Origin: Nonomuraea muscovyensis
GTDB lineage: Bacteria > Actinomycetota > Actinomycetes > Streptosporangiales > Streptosporangiaceae
Assembly (NCBI RefSeq): GCF_014207745.1
Contig: NZ_JACHJB010000003.1
Span: 868,001-932,000, forward strand
Direction of reading: 5' to 3'
DNA: 64,000 nt
The position numbers and the translations under genes were made by a program. The notes under the pieces were generated by a model that was not told where the DNA came from, did no database searches, and saw nothing but the letters and a program-made list of their open reading frames with translations. Positions 57,124-64,000 of the stretch are shown piece by piece; within the stretch, counting starts at the first letter, position 1, and the number at the start of each line of letters is the position of its first letter.

Positions 57124-57520
57124 GACGCCTGCACCGCCAACCGCGCATCGAGCGCGTCGAGATTCGGAACGGACCACCCGCGGCCGGACCTGTTCGACTC
57201 GCGGGCGAGCGCGCGCAGAGCAAGGCGGGCCTCGGGTCATTCATCACTCCCTATTCTACTAAGCAAAGGGAGTGATAGGGACGTTTAGATTACGATTCGA
57301 ACCCCACATCCGCACGCGCACGTGGCACCGGAACGTAGGATCCCTCACCCGCTCCGCAGCCGCGCGTCAGGTCCCAGGGGCACGGCTTGGCGTACGTTCC
57401 AGGGACCGGTTCTCGGGGCTTGGAGCGGGTGGCCGGGACCTGAGGGTCGGGCGGGGCCGGAGCGCGGACGGCGTGGAGTGGGGAAGGGCCGAACGGGGCG
57501 GGCGCCTCGGCCCTTCGCGT
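57124..57520. other. 397-bp region upstream of the hydrolase
   Basis: Holds a 34-bp inverted repeat (57243-57276) and, on the minus strand at 57121-57237, a 38-residue open frame with good codon pattern but no start codon. Nothing else recognised; GATTCGAACCCC at about 57294 resembles a tRNA T-loop but has no stem. Confidence 0.5.
57243..57276. promoter_or_regulatory. 10-bp inverted repeat upstream of hydrolase
   Basis: ATCACTCCCT (57243-57252) and AGGGAGTGAT (57267-57276) are perfect arms around 14 bases. The AT-rich loop is unusual locally. Possible operator for a TetR-like regulator, not identified. Confidence 0.5.
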
Positions 57521-57982
57521 TCACGCGGTCTCGAAGTCCGTGACCAGCCACTGGACGCCGCGCCGTTCGAGGCGCAGGGCGAGGACGTGGCTGCGTTCGC
57601 CGCAGTGGATCAGCAGGCACATCTCGACCGCGCCCTCCCGGGGCTCCGTCACGCGGGGGACCCCGGCGAACGGGGGCCGGGTGGCCCGGATCATCCGGCC
57701 GGCGCGGACCAGCTCACGGTAGGCCAGGTCGGTGAGGCGCCCGGCGACGGTCTCCGGAGGGCGGCGGCCCGTGAGGACTTCGGCGAGCGCCTGGCCGAGC
57801 AGGCGCAGCCCGCGCTCGTCGGGGATCGCACCCGGCGGGCCCCACACCAGGGGATCCGGTTCGAGGGCGAGGGCCCCGCGCACCGGCGGGGAGGAGGGGA
57901 CGCACCGGTGGGGCGCCGTCCCCCGCGCGGGCGTGGGGGTGGAGGGGTGCGGTGTCGTTCGGGTGGTGTGCAGGGGGCGCAT
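57521..57982 (-). CDS. Rv3235-family protein
   Basis: A 153-residue protein with a disordered Pro/Thr/Arg-rich N-terminus of 40 residues and a compact C-terminal domain: GLRLLGQALAEVLTGRRPPETVAGRLTDLAYRELVRAG, then MCLLIHCGERSHVLALRLERRGVQWLVTDFETA. This is the Rv3235 family (DUF6459), found near secA1 in mycobacteria. The beta-rich end recalls ligand-binding cystatin-like folds, though no function is established. The ATG at 57982 begins the low-complexity tail; a later start is possible. Confidence 0.82.
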   Translation of the reverse strand: MRPLHTTRTTPHPSTPTPARGTAPHRCVPSSPPVRGALALEPDPLVWGPPGAIPDERGLRLLGQALAEVLTGRRPPETVAGRLTDLAYRELVRAGRMIRATRPPFAGVPRVTEPREGAVEMCLLIHCGERSHVLALRLERRGVQWLVTDFETA

Positions 57983-58186
57983 GAACGCTCCATGGTCATA
58001 GGGGGACGATCACTACAAGGAGTTTTCGGCCCCGCCTCCCGATACGCGGGACGCCAACTTTCTCGGAACGGCGGCCCGTTCGAGGGGTTATGTGAGGATC
58101 GTCGGGACGAGTTGGAGGGGTGACGCGGCGACCGGCCGGGCGTTCGGTAAGGGGACGGGCGGGTGAGTGGTGTCCGTAACCCCGCC

Positions 58187-59524
58187 TCACGCCTGCTGGG
58201 GGGAGGGCGGGCCCGTCTCGCCGGAGTCGACGTCCGGCTCGGGTTCGCGGCCCGGGGTCATGATGTCGAGCCTGCGGATCAGGAAGCTGAACACCACGTA
58301 GTAGACGACCCCGTACACCACGCCGAGCAGCAGGATGCCGGGCAGGTTGGCGGTGTTGGCCTTGCCGGCGTTGAGCAGCATGTCGAGCAGCCCGGCGGAG
58401 AAGCCGAAGCCGAGCTGTCCACCGATCAGCGTGGTGAGCGCCATCGCCAGCCCGGTCAGTACGGCGTGCACGACGAGCAGCAGCGGCGCCACGAAGATGA
58501 ACGCGAACTCGATCGGCTCGGTGATGCCCGTCACGAAGGACGCCAGGGCGGCCGACAGCATGATGCCGCCGACCGCGGGACGCCGGTGCCTGGGCGCGGC
58601 CCGCCACATGGCGAGCGCGGCGGCGGGCAGCGCGAACATCATGACGGGGAAGAAGCCCGCCATGAACTGTCCCGCGTGCTCGGCCCCGCCGAAGTAGCAG
58701 TTCCAGTCACCGCCGAGGACCCGCCCGCCCACCTCGCACTGCGGCACCACGTGCCACACGATCGAGTTGACGAAGTGGTGCAGTCCCAGCGGGATCAGCA
58801 ACCGGTTGATCAACCCGTAGAGCCCGGTGCCCAGCGGCCCCAGCGTGGTCAGCGCCTCACCGGCGGCGCCGATCCACTCGGCCAGCAGCGGCCACACCCA
58901 GCCGACCAGTACGCCGAGGACCAGCGCCGTGATGGCCGTGACGATCGGCACGAACCGGCGCCCGCCGAAGAACGCCAGCCACGACGGCAACTTGATCCGG
59001 TGGAAGCGCTGCCACAGCAGCGCGGTGACGAGCCCCATCAGGATGCCGCCGAGCACCTTGGTGGGGTTCTGCAGGCCGTAGTCGATGACCTCGGTGACGC
59101 CCGGCTCCTCGACCTTGCGCAGCAGCACGGTGTCGCGGATGGCCGAGCCGAAGAACATCACCTTCGTCACCCGGTCGAACACCAGGTAGCCCACCACCGC
59201 CGCCAGCGCGGTCGTGCCGTCGGCCTTGCGCGCGAACCCGATCGCGACCCCCACCGCGAACAGCAGCGGGATGTTCTCCAGCAGCGCCCCACCGGCGGCG
59301 GCCAGCACCTCGGCCACCTGGTTCAGCCAGCCGAAGCCCGCCACGTCCGCCAGCCCGCCGGGCTTCGCGCCGTTGGAGCCGAGCATGTCGGGCTGGCCGA
59401 ACCGGAGGAGCAGCGCGGCGGCGGGCAGCGCGGCGATCGGCAGCATGAGGGAGCGGCCGAGCCGCTGGAGCACGCTCATCACTCGTGCGAACGGCGACGG
59501 CCTGGCGGCGGTGGTCTCGTTCAC
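58187..59524 (-). CDS. PTS glucose-family EIIC component, probable GlcNAc permease
   Basis: A 445-residue integral protein of the glucose/N-acetylglucosamine PTS family, which takes up and helps phosphorylate its sugar. It has about ten hydrophobic segments and the family signatures MLPIAALPAAALLLRFGQPD, PLGLHHFVNSIVWHVVPQC and the substrate-binding GITEPIEFAFIFVAPLL near residue 345. No EIIB or EIIA domain is fused; both are separate genes on the other strand. ATG at 59524 begins with a polar tail. It lies downstream of dasR on the same strand, so it is probably cotranscribed. GlcNAc is inferred from DasR and the SIS deaminase. Confidence 0.88.
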   Translation of the reverse strand: MNETTAARPSPFARVMSVLQRLGRSLMLPIAALPAAALLLRFGQPDMLGSNGAKPGGLADVAGFGWLNQVAEVLAAAGGALLENIPLLFAVGVAIGFARKADGTTALAAVVGYLVFDRVTKVMFFGSAIRDTVLLRKVEEPGVTEVIDYGLQNPTKVLGGILMGLVTALLWQRFHRIKLPSWLAFFGGRRFVPIVTAITALVLGVLVGWVWPLLAEWIGAAGEALTTLGPLGTGLYGLINRLLIPLGLHHFVNSIVWHVVPQCEVGGRVLGGDWNCYFGGAEHAGQFMAGFFPVMMFALPAAALAMWRAAPRHRRPAVGGIMLSAALASFVTGITEPIEFAFIFVAPLLLVVHAVLTGLAMALTTLIGGQLGFGFSAGLLDMLLNAGKANTANLPGILLLGVVYGVVYYVVFSFLIRRLDIMTPGREPEPDVDSGETGPPSPQQA

Positions 59525-59667
59525 CGGGTCCTCCGGGTGATGGGAGCCGGGCCTCCGGAGTGGGAAGTCGGGCCTCCGGGAGTCGGGTGTCGGGAAGTCG
59601 GCGTGAGCTGCGGGCTCAGGGCTGCGGGACGTGGGGCGCGTGCCGTCGGCCGGTCACGCGCCGCAGC
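59525..59667. other. Gap between dasR-like and EIIC genes
   Basis: No gene. GTCGGGCCTCCGGGA-type direct repeats (about 59540-59595) and no dre-like palindrome; EIIC may rely on the dasR promoter. Confidence 0.5.
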
Positions 59668-60408
59668 TCAGCCCCGCCGTACCGGCATCTCGAGGACGGT
59701 GCGGAGCTGGTAGCGGTCGGCGCGGTAGGTGGAGACGCCCAGTTCGGCGCAGACCCCGCCGGAGAAGGACCGGCGCTGCAGCAGCAGCACGGCGCCGCCA
59801 CGGGGCAGCTTGAGCAGGTCGGCGTCGCTCGGGTCGGCGATGCCGCCGTCGATGGTGAGCTCGCCCGCGTCCATGACGAGCCCGTAGCGGCTCTCCAGCA
59901 GCTCGTACAGCGACCTGCCCGACAGGTCGTGCTCGGCCAGGTCGGGGGCGAGGCGGACCGGGATGTGCGCCCGTTCGATGGACAGCGGCTCGCCGTCGGC
60001 GGTGCGCAGGCGTTCGATGAAGTGGACCTCCTCGCCGGGGGCGATGCCCAGCTCCTTGGCCAGGTGGGCGCTGGCGCGCACGGTCCGGCGGTCGAGGTCG
60101 CGCGAGCCGGGCTCCATCCCGCGGGCCCGCATGTCGTCGGTGAACGAGGTGAGCTGGAGCGCCAGCTCGATCTTGGGCCGGGCGACGAACGTGCCCTTGC
60201 CGGGCACCCGGTGCAGGCGGCCTTCGGACACCAGATGGTCGACGGCCTGCCGTACGGTCATCCGGGACAGGCCGAAGCGCTGGCAGAGCTCGCGCTCGGA
60301 CGGGATCGCGGCGCCGATGCTCAGCTCGTCGCTGTCGATGAGGTCCAGCAGGATCTCGCGTAGCTGGAAGTACTTGGGCACCGGGCTGTCGGGATCGATG
60401 TGCGCCAC
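59668..60408 (-). CDS. dasR: GntR/HutC-family regulator, DasR-like
   Basis: A 246-residue repressor. The winged helix spans residues about 12-78 (LREILLDLIDSDELSIGAAIPSERELCQRFGLSRMTVRQAVDHL), followed by a UTRA effector domain from residue 95 (LQLTSFTDDMRARGMEPGSRDL) ending in LLLQRRSFSGGVCAELGVSTYRADRYQL. In Streptomyces DasR binds dre sites and is released by glucosamine-6-phosphate-type ligands to control GlcNAc and chitin use. A perfect palindrome of dre type stands 47 bases upstream. GTG at 60408 has AGGGGAGG. Linkage to the PTS genes supports the identity. Confidence 0.9.
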   Translation of the reverse strand: MAHIDPDSPVPKYFQLREILLDLIDSDELSIGAAIPSERELCQRFGLSRMTVRQAVDHLVSEGRLHRVPGKGTFVARPKIELALQLTSFTDDMRARGMEPGSRDLDRRTVRASAHLAKELGIAPGEEVHFIERLRTADGEPLSIERAHIPVRLAPDLAEHDLSGRSLYELLESRYGLVMDAGELTIDGGIADPSDADLLKLPRGGAVLLLQRRSFSGGVCAELGVSTYRADRYQLRTVLEMPVRRG

Positions 60409-60454
60409 GGATCCTCCCCTCGATCTGACCTGGGCAATGGGCTATGGTTCGTAC

Positions 60455-60476
60455 TGGTCTAGTCCGGACTAGACCA
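60455..60476. promoter_or_regulatory. 22-bp perfect dre-like palindrome between divergent operons
   Basis: TGGTCTAGTCC (60455-60465) is followed by its exact reverse complement GGACTAGACCA (60466-60476). Each half holds the TGGTCTAG core of the DasR-responsive element. It sits between dasR-EIIC and the SIS-EIIB-EIIA-HPr operon, so one bound regulator could govern both. Identification of DasR as binder is inference. Confidence 0.85.
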
Positions 60477-60531
60477 CATGTCGCAAAACAGGGTCAAGTC
60501 CGTACGGTAACGATTGAAGGATGAGCGCGCG

Positions 60532-61566
60532 ATGACGACCAAGATGCGCAGCGAGATCGCCGAGCAGCCGGCGGCGCTGCGAGCCACGCTCGACTCCCTC
60601 CTCCCCAGGGTCGATGAGGTGAAGGCGCTCGGCGAGCGGACCCGCCAGTTGCTCTTCATCGCGCGGGGCACCTCCGACAACGCCGCAGTCTACGGCCGCT
60701 ACCTCGTCGAGTCGCGCGCCGGGCGGCTCGCCGCGCTGGCCGCGCCGTCGGTGGCGACGACGTACCGGCGCAGGCTCGACCTCGACGGGGTGCTGGCCGT
60801 GGCGATCTCCCAGTCGGGCCGTACCGAGGAGATCGTGGAGACGCTCGCCTGGGCGCGCGACTGCGGGGCCGCGACCGTCGGCATCACCAACGGCGGCCCG
60901 GACAGCCCGCTCGCGCAGGCCGCCGACGTGGCGCTGTGCACGGTCGCCGGCGAGGAGAAGGCGGTCCCCGCCACCAAGACCTACACGACCCAGCTCGCCG
61001 CGCTGGCCGTGCTCGCGCTGGGCCTGGGCGCCGAGGTGGACGCCGCCGACCTGCAGCGGGTGCCGGACGCGGTGGAGGAGCTGATCGCCAACCCCGGCGA
61101 CCTGGACGCGGTCGTCGAGGGCCTGGCCGACAAGCACGGCGCCGTGGTGTCGGCCCGCGGCCTGGCCTTCTCGACCGCGCTGGAGACCGCGCTCAAGCTC
61201 AAGGAGGCCTGCTACCTGCACGCCATGGGCCTGTCGTACGCCGACCTGCTGCACGGGCCGATCGCGGTCGTGGACGCCGAGACGCCCGCGGTGCTGGTGG
61301 CCGCGGAGAACAGCCCCACGCTGGCCGGCACGGTGGCGCTGGCCGAGCGGGTGGTGGCGGCCGGCGCGGCGGCGTACACGATCGGCGGCGGCGCGACGCT
61401 CGCCAAGGCGGGCACGGCCGCGCTCAACGGTCCCGACCTGCCGGAGTGGGTCGCGCCGATGGGTCTCATCGTTCCCGGGCAGTTGCTCACCGAGGCGCTG
61501 GCCAGGAGGCTCGGCGTGGACCCCGACGCGCCGCGAGGGCTGAACAAGGTCACGCAGACGGACTGA
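60532..61566 (+). CDS. SIS-domain glucosamine-6-phosphate deaminase (NagB-II-like)
   Basis: A 344-residue protein with two SIS domains and no glutaminase domain, similar to the isomerase half of GlmS. Sugar-phosphate sites: LFIARGTSDNAAVYGRYLVE (about residue 42), ISQSGRTEEIVETL (about 90), and KLKEACYLHAMGLSYADLLHGPIAVVD near residue 225. Without glutaminase the likely reaction is glucosamine-6-phosphate to fructose-6-phosphate plus ammonia, as in NagB-II enzymes. ATG at 60532 has GAAGGA upstream. First gene of the plus-strand PTS operon, so it would take the phosphorylated product of import after deacetylation. NagA is not in this window. Confidence 0.85.
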   Translation: MTTKMRSEIAEQPAALRATLDSLLPRVDEVKALGERTRQLLFIARGTSDNAAVYGRYLVESRAGRLAALAAPSVATTYRRRLDLDGVLAVAISQSGRTEEIVETLAWARDCGAATVGITNGGPDSPLAQAADVALCTVAGEEKAVPATKTYTTQLAALAVLALGLGAEVDAADLQRVPDAVEELIANPGDLDAVVEGLADKHGAVVSARGLAFSTALETALKLKEACYLHAMGLSYADLLHGPIAVVDAETPAVLVAAENSPTLAGTVALAERVVAAGAAAYTIGGGATLAKAGTAALNGPDLPEWVAPMGLIVPGQLLTEALARRLGVDPDAPRGLNKVTQTD

Positions 61567-61614
61567 GCGCGGACCGGCCGAACGCGGCCGTCCGGACAAC
61601 GAGGAGGAGACGCC

Positions 61615-61851
61615 ATGACGGCGGAGGCGAACGCGATCATCGCCGGGCTGGGCGGTGCCGGCAACATCATCGACATCGAGCCCTGCATCACCCGGCTGCG
61701 CACGGAGGTGCGTGACGCCTCCAAGGTCGACAGGGAGGCCCTGCGGGCGGCCGGCGTCCACGGGGTGATGGTGGCGGGCAACGTGGTGCAGGTCGTGGTG
61801 GGGCCGGAGGCCGACACGATCGCCGGCGACATCGGGGATGTCATCGGTTAG
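61615..61851 (+). CDS. PTS glucose-family EIIB domain protein
   Basis: A 78-residue free EIIB with the phosphorylatable cysteine Cys24 in IDIEPCITRLRTEVRDAS, and the second signature VVQVVVGPEADTIAGDIG. It accepts phosphate from EIIA and gives it to the sugar in EIIC. ATG at 61615 has GGAGGAG upstream. Separate EIIB and EIIC polypeptides are usual in actinobacteria. Confidence 0.93.
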   Translation: MTAEANAIIAGLGGAGNIIDIEPCITRLRTEVRDASKVDREALRAAGVHGVMVAGNVVQVVVGPEADTIAGDIGDVIG

Positions 61852-61862
61852 AGAGCGAGACC

Positions 61863-62309
61863 ATGACGACTGTCCTCGCCCCGGTCGGGGGGATGGCTGT
61901 GGGGCTGGCGGCCGTTCCCGATCCGGTCTTCTCCGCGGGCATGGTGGGCCCCGGTACGGCGATCGACCCGTACCGGGGGCCGGGTGAGGCCGTCGCCCCC
62001 CTTGCTGGAAAAATCATGAAACTGCATCCGCACGCCTACGTCATCGTGGGAGACGACGGCAAGGGCGTGCTGGTGCACCTCGGCATCGACACGGTGCAGC
62101 TCAGGGGCGAGGGGTTCCAACTCCTCGCCGCGGAGGGCGACCGGGTGCGCGCGGGCCAGCCCGTCGTCGCCTGGGACCCCAGCCAGGTCGAGGCCGGTGG
62201 CCGGTCGCCGGTCTGCCCTGTCGTCGCGCTTGACGCGCCCGCCGCCTCGGTACGGTGCGTGGTGGCGGGAAGGGTACGGGCAGGGGATGAATTGTTCCGT
62301 TGGTTGTGA
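61863..62309 (+). CDS. PTS glucose-family EIIA (Crr-like)
   Basis: A 148-residue phosphocarrier with the active histidine His72 in GKGVLVHLGIDTV and the second histidine His57 in LHPHAYV. FSAGMVGPGTAIDP is the usual start of the fold. It takes phosphate from HPr. ATG at 61863 is 11 bases past the EIIB stop. In other bacteria the EIIA phosphorylation state also regulates carbon metabolism; nothing here shows that. Confidence 0.93.
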   Translation: MTTVLAPVGGMAVGLAAVPDPVFSAGMVGPGTAIDPYRGPGEAVAPLAGKIMKLHPHAYVIVGDDGKGVLVHLGIDTVQLRGEGFQLLAAEGDRVRAGQPVVAWDPSQVEAGGRSPVCPVVALDAPAASVRCVVAGRVRAGDELFRWL

Positions 62310-62349
62310 AAGGGTCCGGCTGGTCTGGACCGGTAGAAGGAGGACTTCC

Positions 62350-62613
62350 ATGCCTGAACGCAGGGTCACCGTGGTCGCGGAGGTCGGCCTGCACGCCCGC
62401 CCGGCCGCGACGTTCGTCCGGGCGGCGGCCAAGGCGCCGATGGCCGTCACCGTGGCCAGGGCCTCGGGTGACGGCGCGCCGATCAACGGCAAGAGCATTC
62501 TGCAGATCCTGGCGCTGGACGTGAAGCAGGACGAGACCATCGTGATCAGGGCTGAGGGCGAGGGCTCCGACGCGGTGCTCGACGAGCTGGCCGGCATCGC
62601 CGGGTCGCCGTGA
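62350..62613 (+). CDS. ptsH: PTS phosphocarrier HPr
   Basis: An 87-residue protein with active-site His15 in VGLHARPAATFVRAA and the conserved loop INGKSILQILALDV (Ser49 near the regulatory position). It passes phosphate from enzyme I to EIIA; enzyme I is not in this window. ATG at 62350 has GGAGGAC upstream. The operon of deaminase, EIIB, EIIA and HPr is on one strand with close spacing. Confidence 0.95.
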   Translation: MPERRVTVVAEVGLHARPAATFVRAAAKAPMAVTVARASGDGAPINGKSILQILALDVKQDETIVIRAEGEGSDAVLDELAGIAGSP

Positions 62614-62710
62614 CGAAGGCCCCCGCGTGGTGACCCCCGCCTGACCGGTGCGGGTCCGGAAGGCGTCAAGCCGGGTCCGGGCACCGTGGAGCCTGGATAC
62701 GGTGGGGTGC

Positions 62711-64000
62711 ATGGTTGGACGGATCGGCATGGCAGGCGTGCTCGTCGCGGCTCTGGCGGCGTGCGGCGGTGGTGGCGGCGAGGCGGCGGGCGCGGCCCGC
62801 CCGGCGGAGCGGTCATCGGACGGCGCGCGGACCGCGGCCACCGGGACCGCCGGCACGACCCCCGCACAGACCCCCGCGCAGACGGCCGGGCCCACCTCGG
62901 GCGGGGCGGCGCAGGGCCGGGCGCCCGCGCAGTCCGGCGACGTGCGGCGGGCGCTGGCCGGCATGAGCCTGGAGGAGAAGGTCGGCCAGCTCTTCATGCC
63001 CGTCCTGTACGGCACGACGGCCGGCACCGTCTCGGGCGAGAACCAGGCCAGGTACGGCGCCCAGACCCCGGCCAAGGTCGTCGCCCGCTACCACCTGGGC
63101 GGCGTCATCCTGTTCCCCGCCAACGTCAAGAGCGTCGGCCAGGTGGTCGCACTGACCAACGGACTGCAGAAGGCGTCCCCCGAGGTGCCGTTGCTCATCG
63201 GCACCGACCAGGAGAACGGCCTGGTCTCCCGGATGGGCGCGCTCATGACACCGTTCCCCGGAGCCGCGCAGGTCGGCGCCACCAGGAGCACGGCACTGTC
63301 GCGGGCGGTCGCCCGGGCCACCGGCGACGAACTGCGCGCTCTCGGCGTCAACCTCGACTTCGCGCCCGTCGCCGACGTGAACGTCAACCCGAAGAACCCC
63401 GTCATCGGCAAGCGCGCCTTCGGCGACGACCCCGCGCACGTGTCGCGGATGGTCTCGGCCGCCGTCAAGGGCTTCGCCGACGCGAACGTGGCGGCCACCG
63501 CCAAGCACTTCCCCGGCCACGGCGACACGGACGTCGACAGCCACACCGGGCTACCGGTGATCAAGCACACCCGGGCCCAGTGGGAACGGCTCGACGCCCC
63601 GCCGTTCAGGGCCGCGATCGCCTCGGGCGTCGACGCGGTGATGAGCGCCCACATCGTCTTCCCCAAGCTCGACCCCTCGGGCGACCCGGCGACGCTGTCC
63701 AAGCCGATCCTGACCGGCCTGCTCCGCGACAAGCTCGGCTTCAAGGGCGTCATCTCGACCGACGCGCTCAACATGGAGGGCGTGCGCAAGAAGTACGACG
63801 ACGGCGAGGTGGCCGTGCGGGCCGTCCTCGCCGGGGCCGACCTGCTGCTCATGCCGAACGACTTCCCGAAGGCGTACAACGCGGTGCTGACCGCGGCGAA
63901 GTCCGGCCGGATCTCCAAGCAGCGGCTCGACCAGTCGGTCACCCGGCTCCTGACGCTCAAGCAGGCCCGGGGGATCCTGCGCGGGGCGCCCGCCGCGTCG
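62711..64000 (+). CDS. GH3 beta-N-acetylhexosaminidase-like lipoprotein (NagZ type), 3' end cut
   Basis: At least 430 codons of a GH3 enzyme that removes terminal GlcNAc residues. The lipobox VAALAAC gives Cys18 as lipid anchor, followed by a Thr/Ala/Gly-rich linker to about residue 75. Catalytic-fold signatures: LFMPVLYGTTAG, LLIGTDQENGLVSRMG, LDFAPVADVN, KHFPGHGDTDVDSH (the His-Asp dyad used by NagZ in place of a distant acid) and GVISTDALNM with the nucleophile Asp. It continues past 64000. The adjacent PTS would import the freed GlcNAc. ATG at 62711 chosen; ATG 62729 is an alternative. Confidence 0.9.
   Translation, partial: MVGRIGMAGVLVAALAACGGGGGEAAGAARPAERSSDGARTAATGTAGTTPAQTPAQTAGPTSGGAAQGRAPAQSGDVRRALAGMSLEEKVGQLFMPVLYGTTAGTVSGENQARYGAQTPAKVVARYHLGGVILFPANVKSVGQVVALTNGLQKASPEVPLLIGTDQENGLVSRMGALMTPFPGAAQVGATRSTALSRAVARATGDELRALGVNLDFAPVADVNVNPKNPVIGKRAFGDDPAHVSRMVSAAVKGFADANVAATAKHFPGHGDTDVDSHTGLPVIKHTRAQWERLDAPPFRAAIASGVDAVMSAHIVFPKLDPSGDPATLSKPILTGLLRDKLGFKGVISTDALNMEGVRKKYDDGEVAVRAVLAGADLLLMPNDFPKAYNAVLTAAKSGRISKQRLDQSVTRLLTLKQARGILRGAPAAS

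Noticed and set aside
57285-57330. GATTCGAACCCC resembling the T-loop of a tRNA on the minus strand
   Set aside because: The flanking bases do not pair into a T stem and no anticodon or acceptor stem can be drawn; the match is only to the loop.

Overview
The window is very high-GC actinobacterial chromosome (GTG starts, many 1-4 bp gene overlaps, WhiB, MtrAB-LpqB, coenzyme F420 genes, DasR). Gene content and order resemble the block known in Mycobacterium as Rv3264c-Rv3235c (mannose-donor genes, fbiAB, whiB2, Rv3259, Rv3258c, manB, sahH, mtrAB, lpqB, comF, hpf, secA1, Rv3235c). The LPMO, PTS/DasR and sporulation-type genes point to a soil actinomycete. I infer Streptosporangiales (Nonomuraea/Streptosporangium-like) from overall flavour only. 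No phage, insertion sequence, CRISPR array, rRNA or tRNA was seen; this is core chromosome, not a genomic island.

Region 1 (1-11.8 kb) is a cell-envelope glycan locus: a truncated LytR-CpsA-Psr ligase, two polytopic GT-C-like proteins, a dolichyl-phosphate-type GT2, two GT-B glycosyltransferases, a methyltransferase flanked by two flippase-like (YbhN/AglD) membrane proteins, and a sugar-1-phosphate nucleotidyltransferase. Region 2 (11.8-29.2 kb) holds an AlkA-like DNA glycosylase, the F420 genes fbiC and fbiA-fbiB, a secreted SBP/VWA hybrid, a chitin-type LPMO with a clear promoter and operator, a Gln/Pro/Gly/Tyr-rich membrane protein, whiB, a degenerate metallopeptidase-family protein, and a mannose-donor cluster (DUF3499, manB, Trm112-like, sugar-phosphate isomerase), then a CDF transporter, a GerMN protein and a MerR regulator. 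Region 3 (29.2-36 kb) carries sahH plus a second, archaeal-type SAH hydrolase paralogue, a DUF305 lipoprotein and two tandem secreted LVIVD beta-propellers.

Region 4 (35.9-43.4 kb) is a membrane-protein cluster: RDD and SpoIIM-like proteins diverging, and a tightly overlapping five-gene operon (multi-TM protein, DUF4129, DUF4350, MoxR ATPase, DUF58). Region 5 (43.7-57.2 kb) is mtrA-mtrB-lpqB-comF-hpf-LuxR-type regulator, a convergent AlkZ-like glycosylase carrying a repeat insertion, an HGxxA protein, secA and an alpha/beta hydrolase. Region 6 (57.5-64 kb) has an Rv3235-family protein and a complete N-acetylglucosamine-type PTS module. EIIC and dasR lie on one strand, and a NagB-II-like SIS protein, EIIB, EIIA and HPr on the other, diverging from one perfect 22-bp palindrome of dre type. 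A truncated NagZ-like GH3 lipoprotein follows. LPMO, NagZ and the PTS together suggest chitin/murein amino-sugar scavenging.

No clearly new defence or mobile system is visible. The best leads are the paired SAH hydrolases, the LPMO promoter/operator, the dasR-centred PTS module, the low-complexity membrane protein, the tandem propellers and a coupled 23-codon leader ORF.
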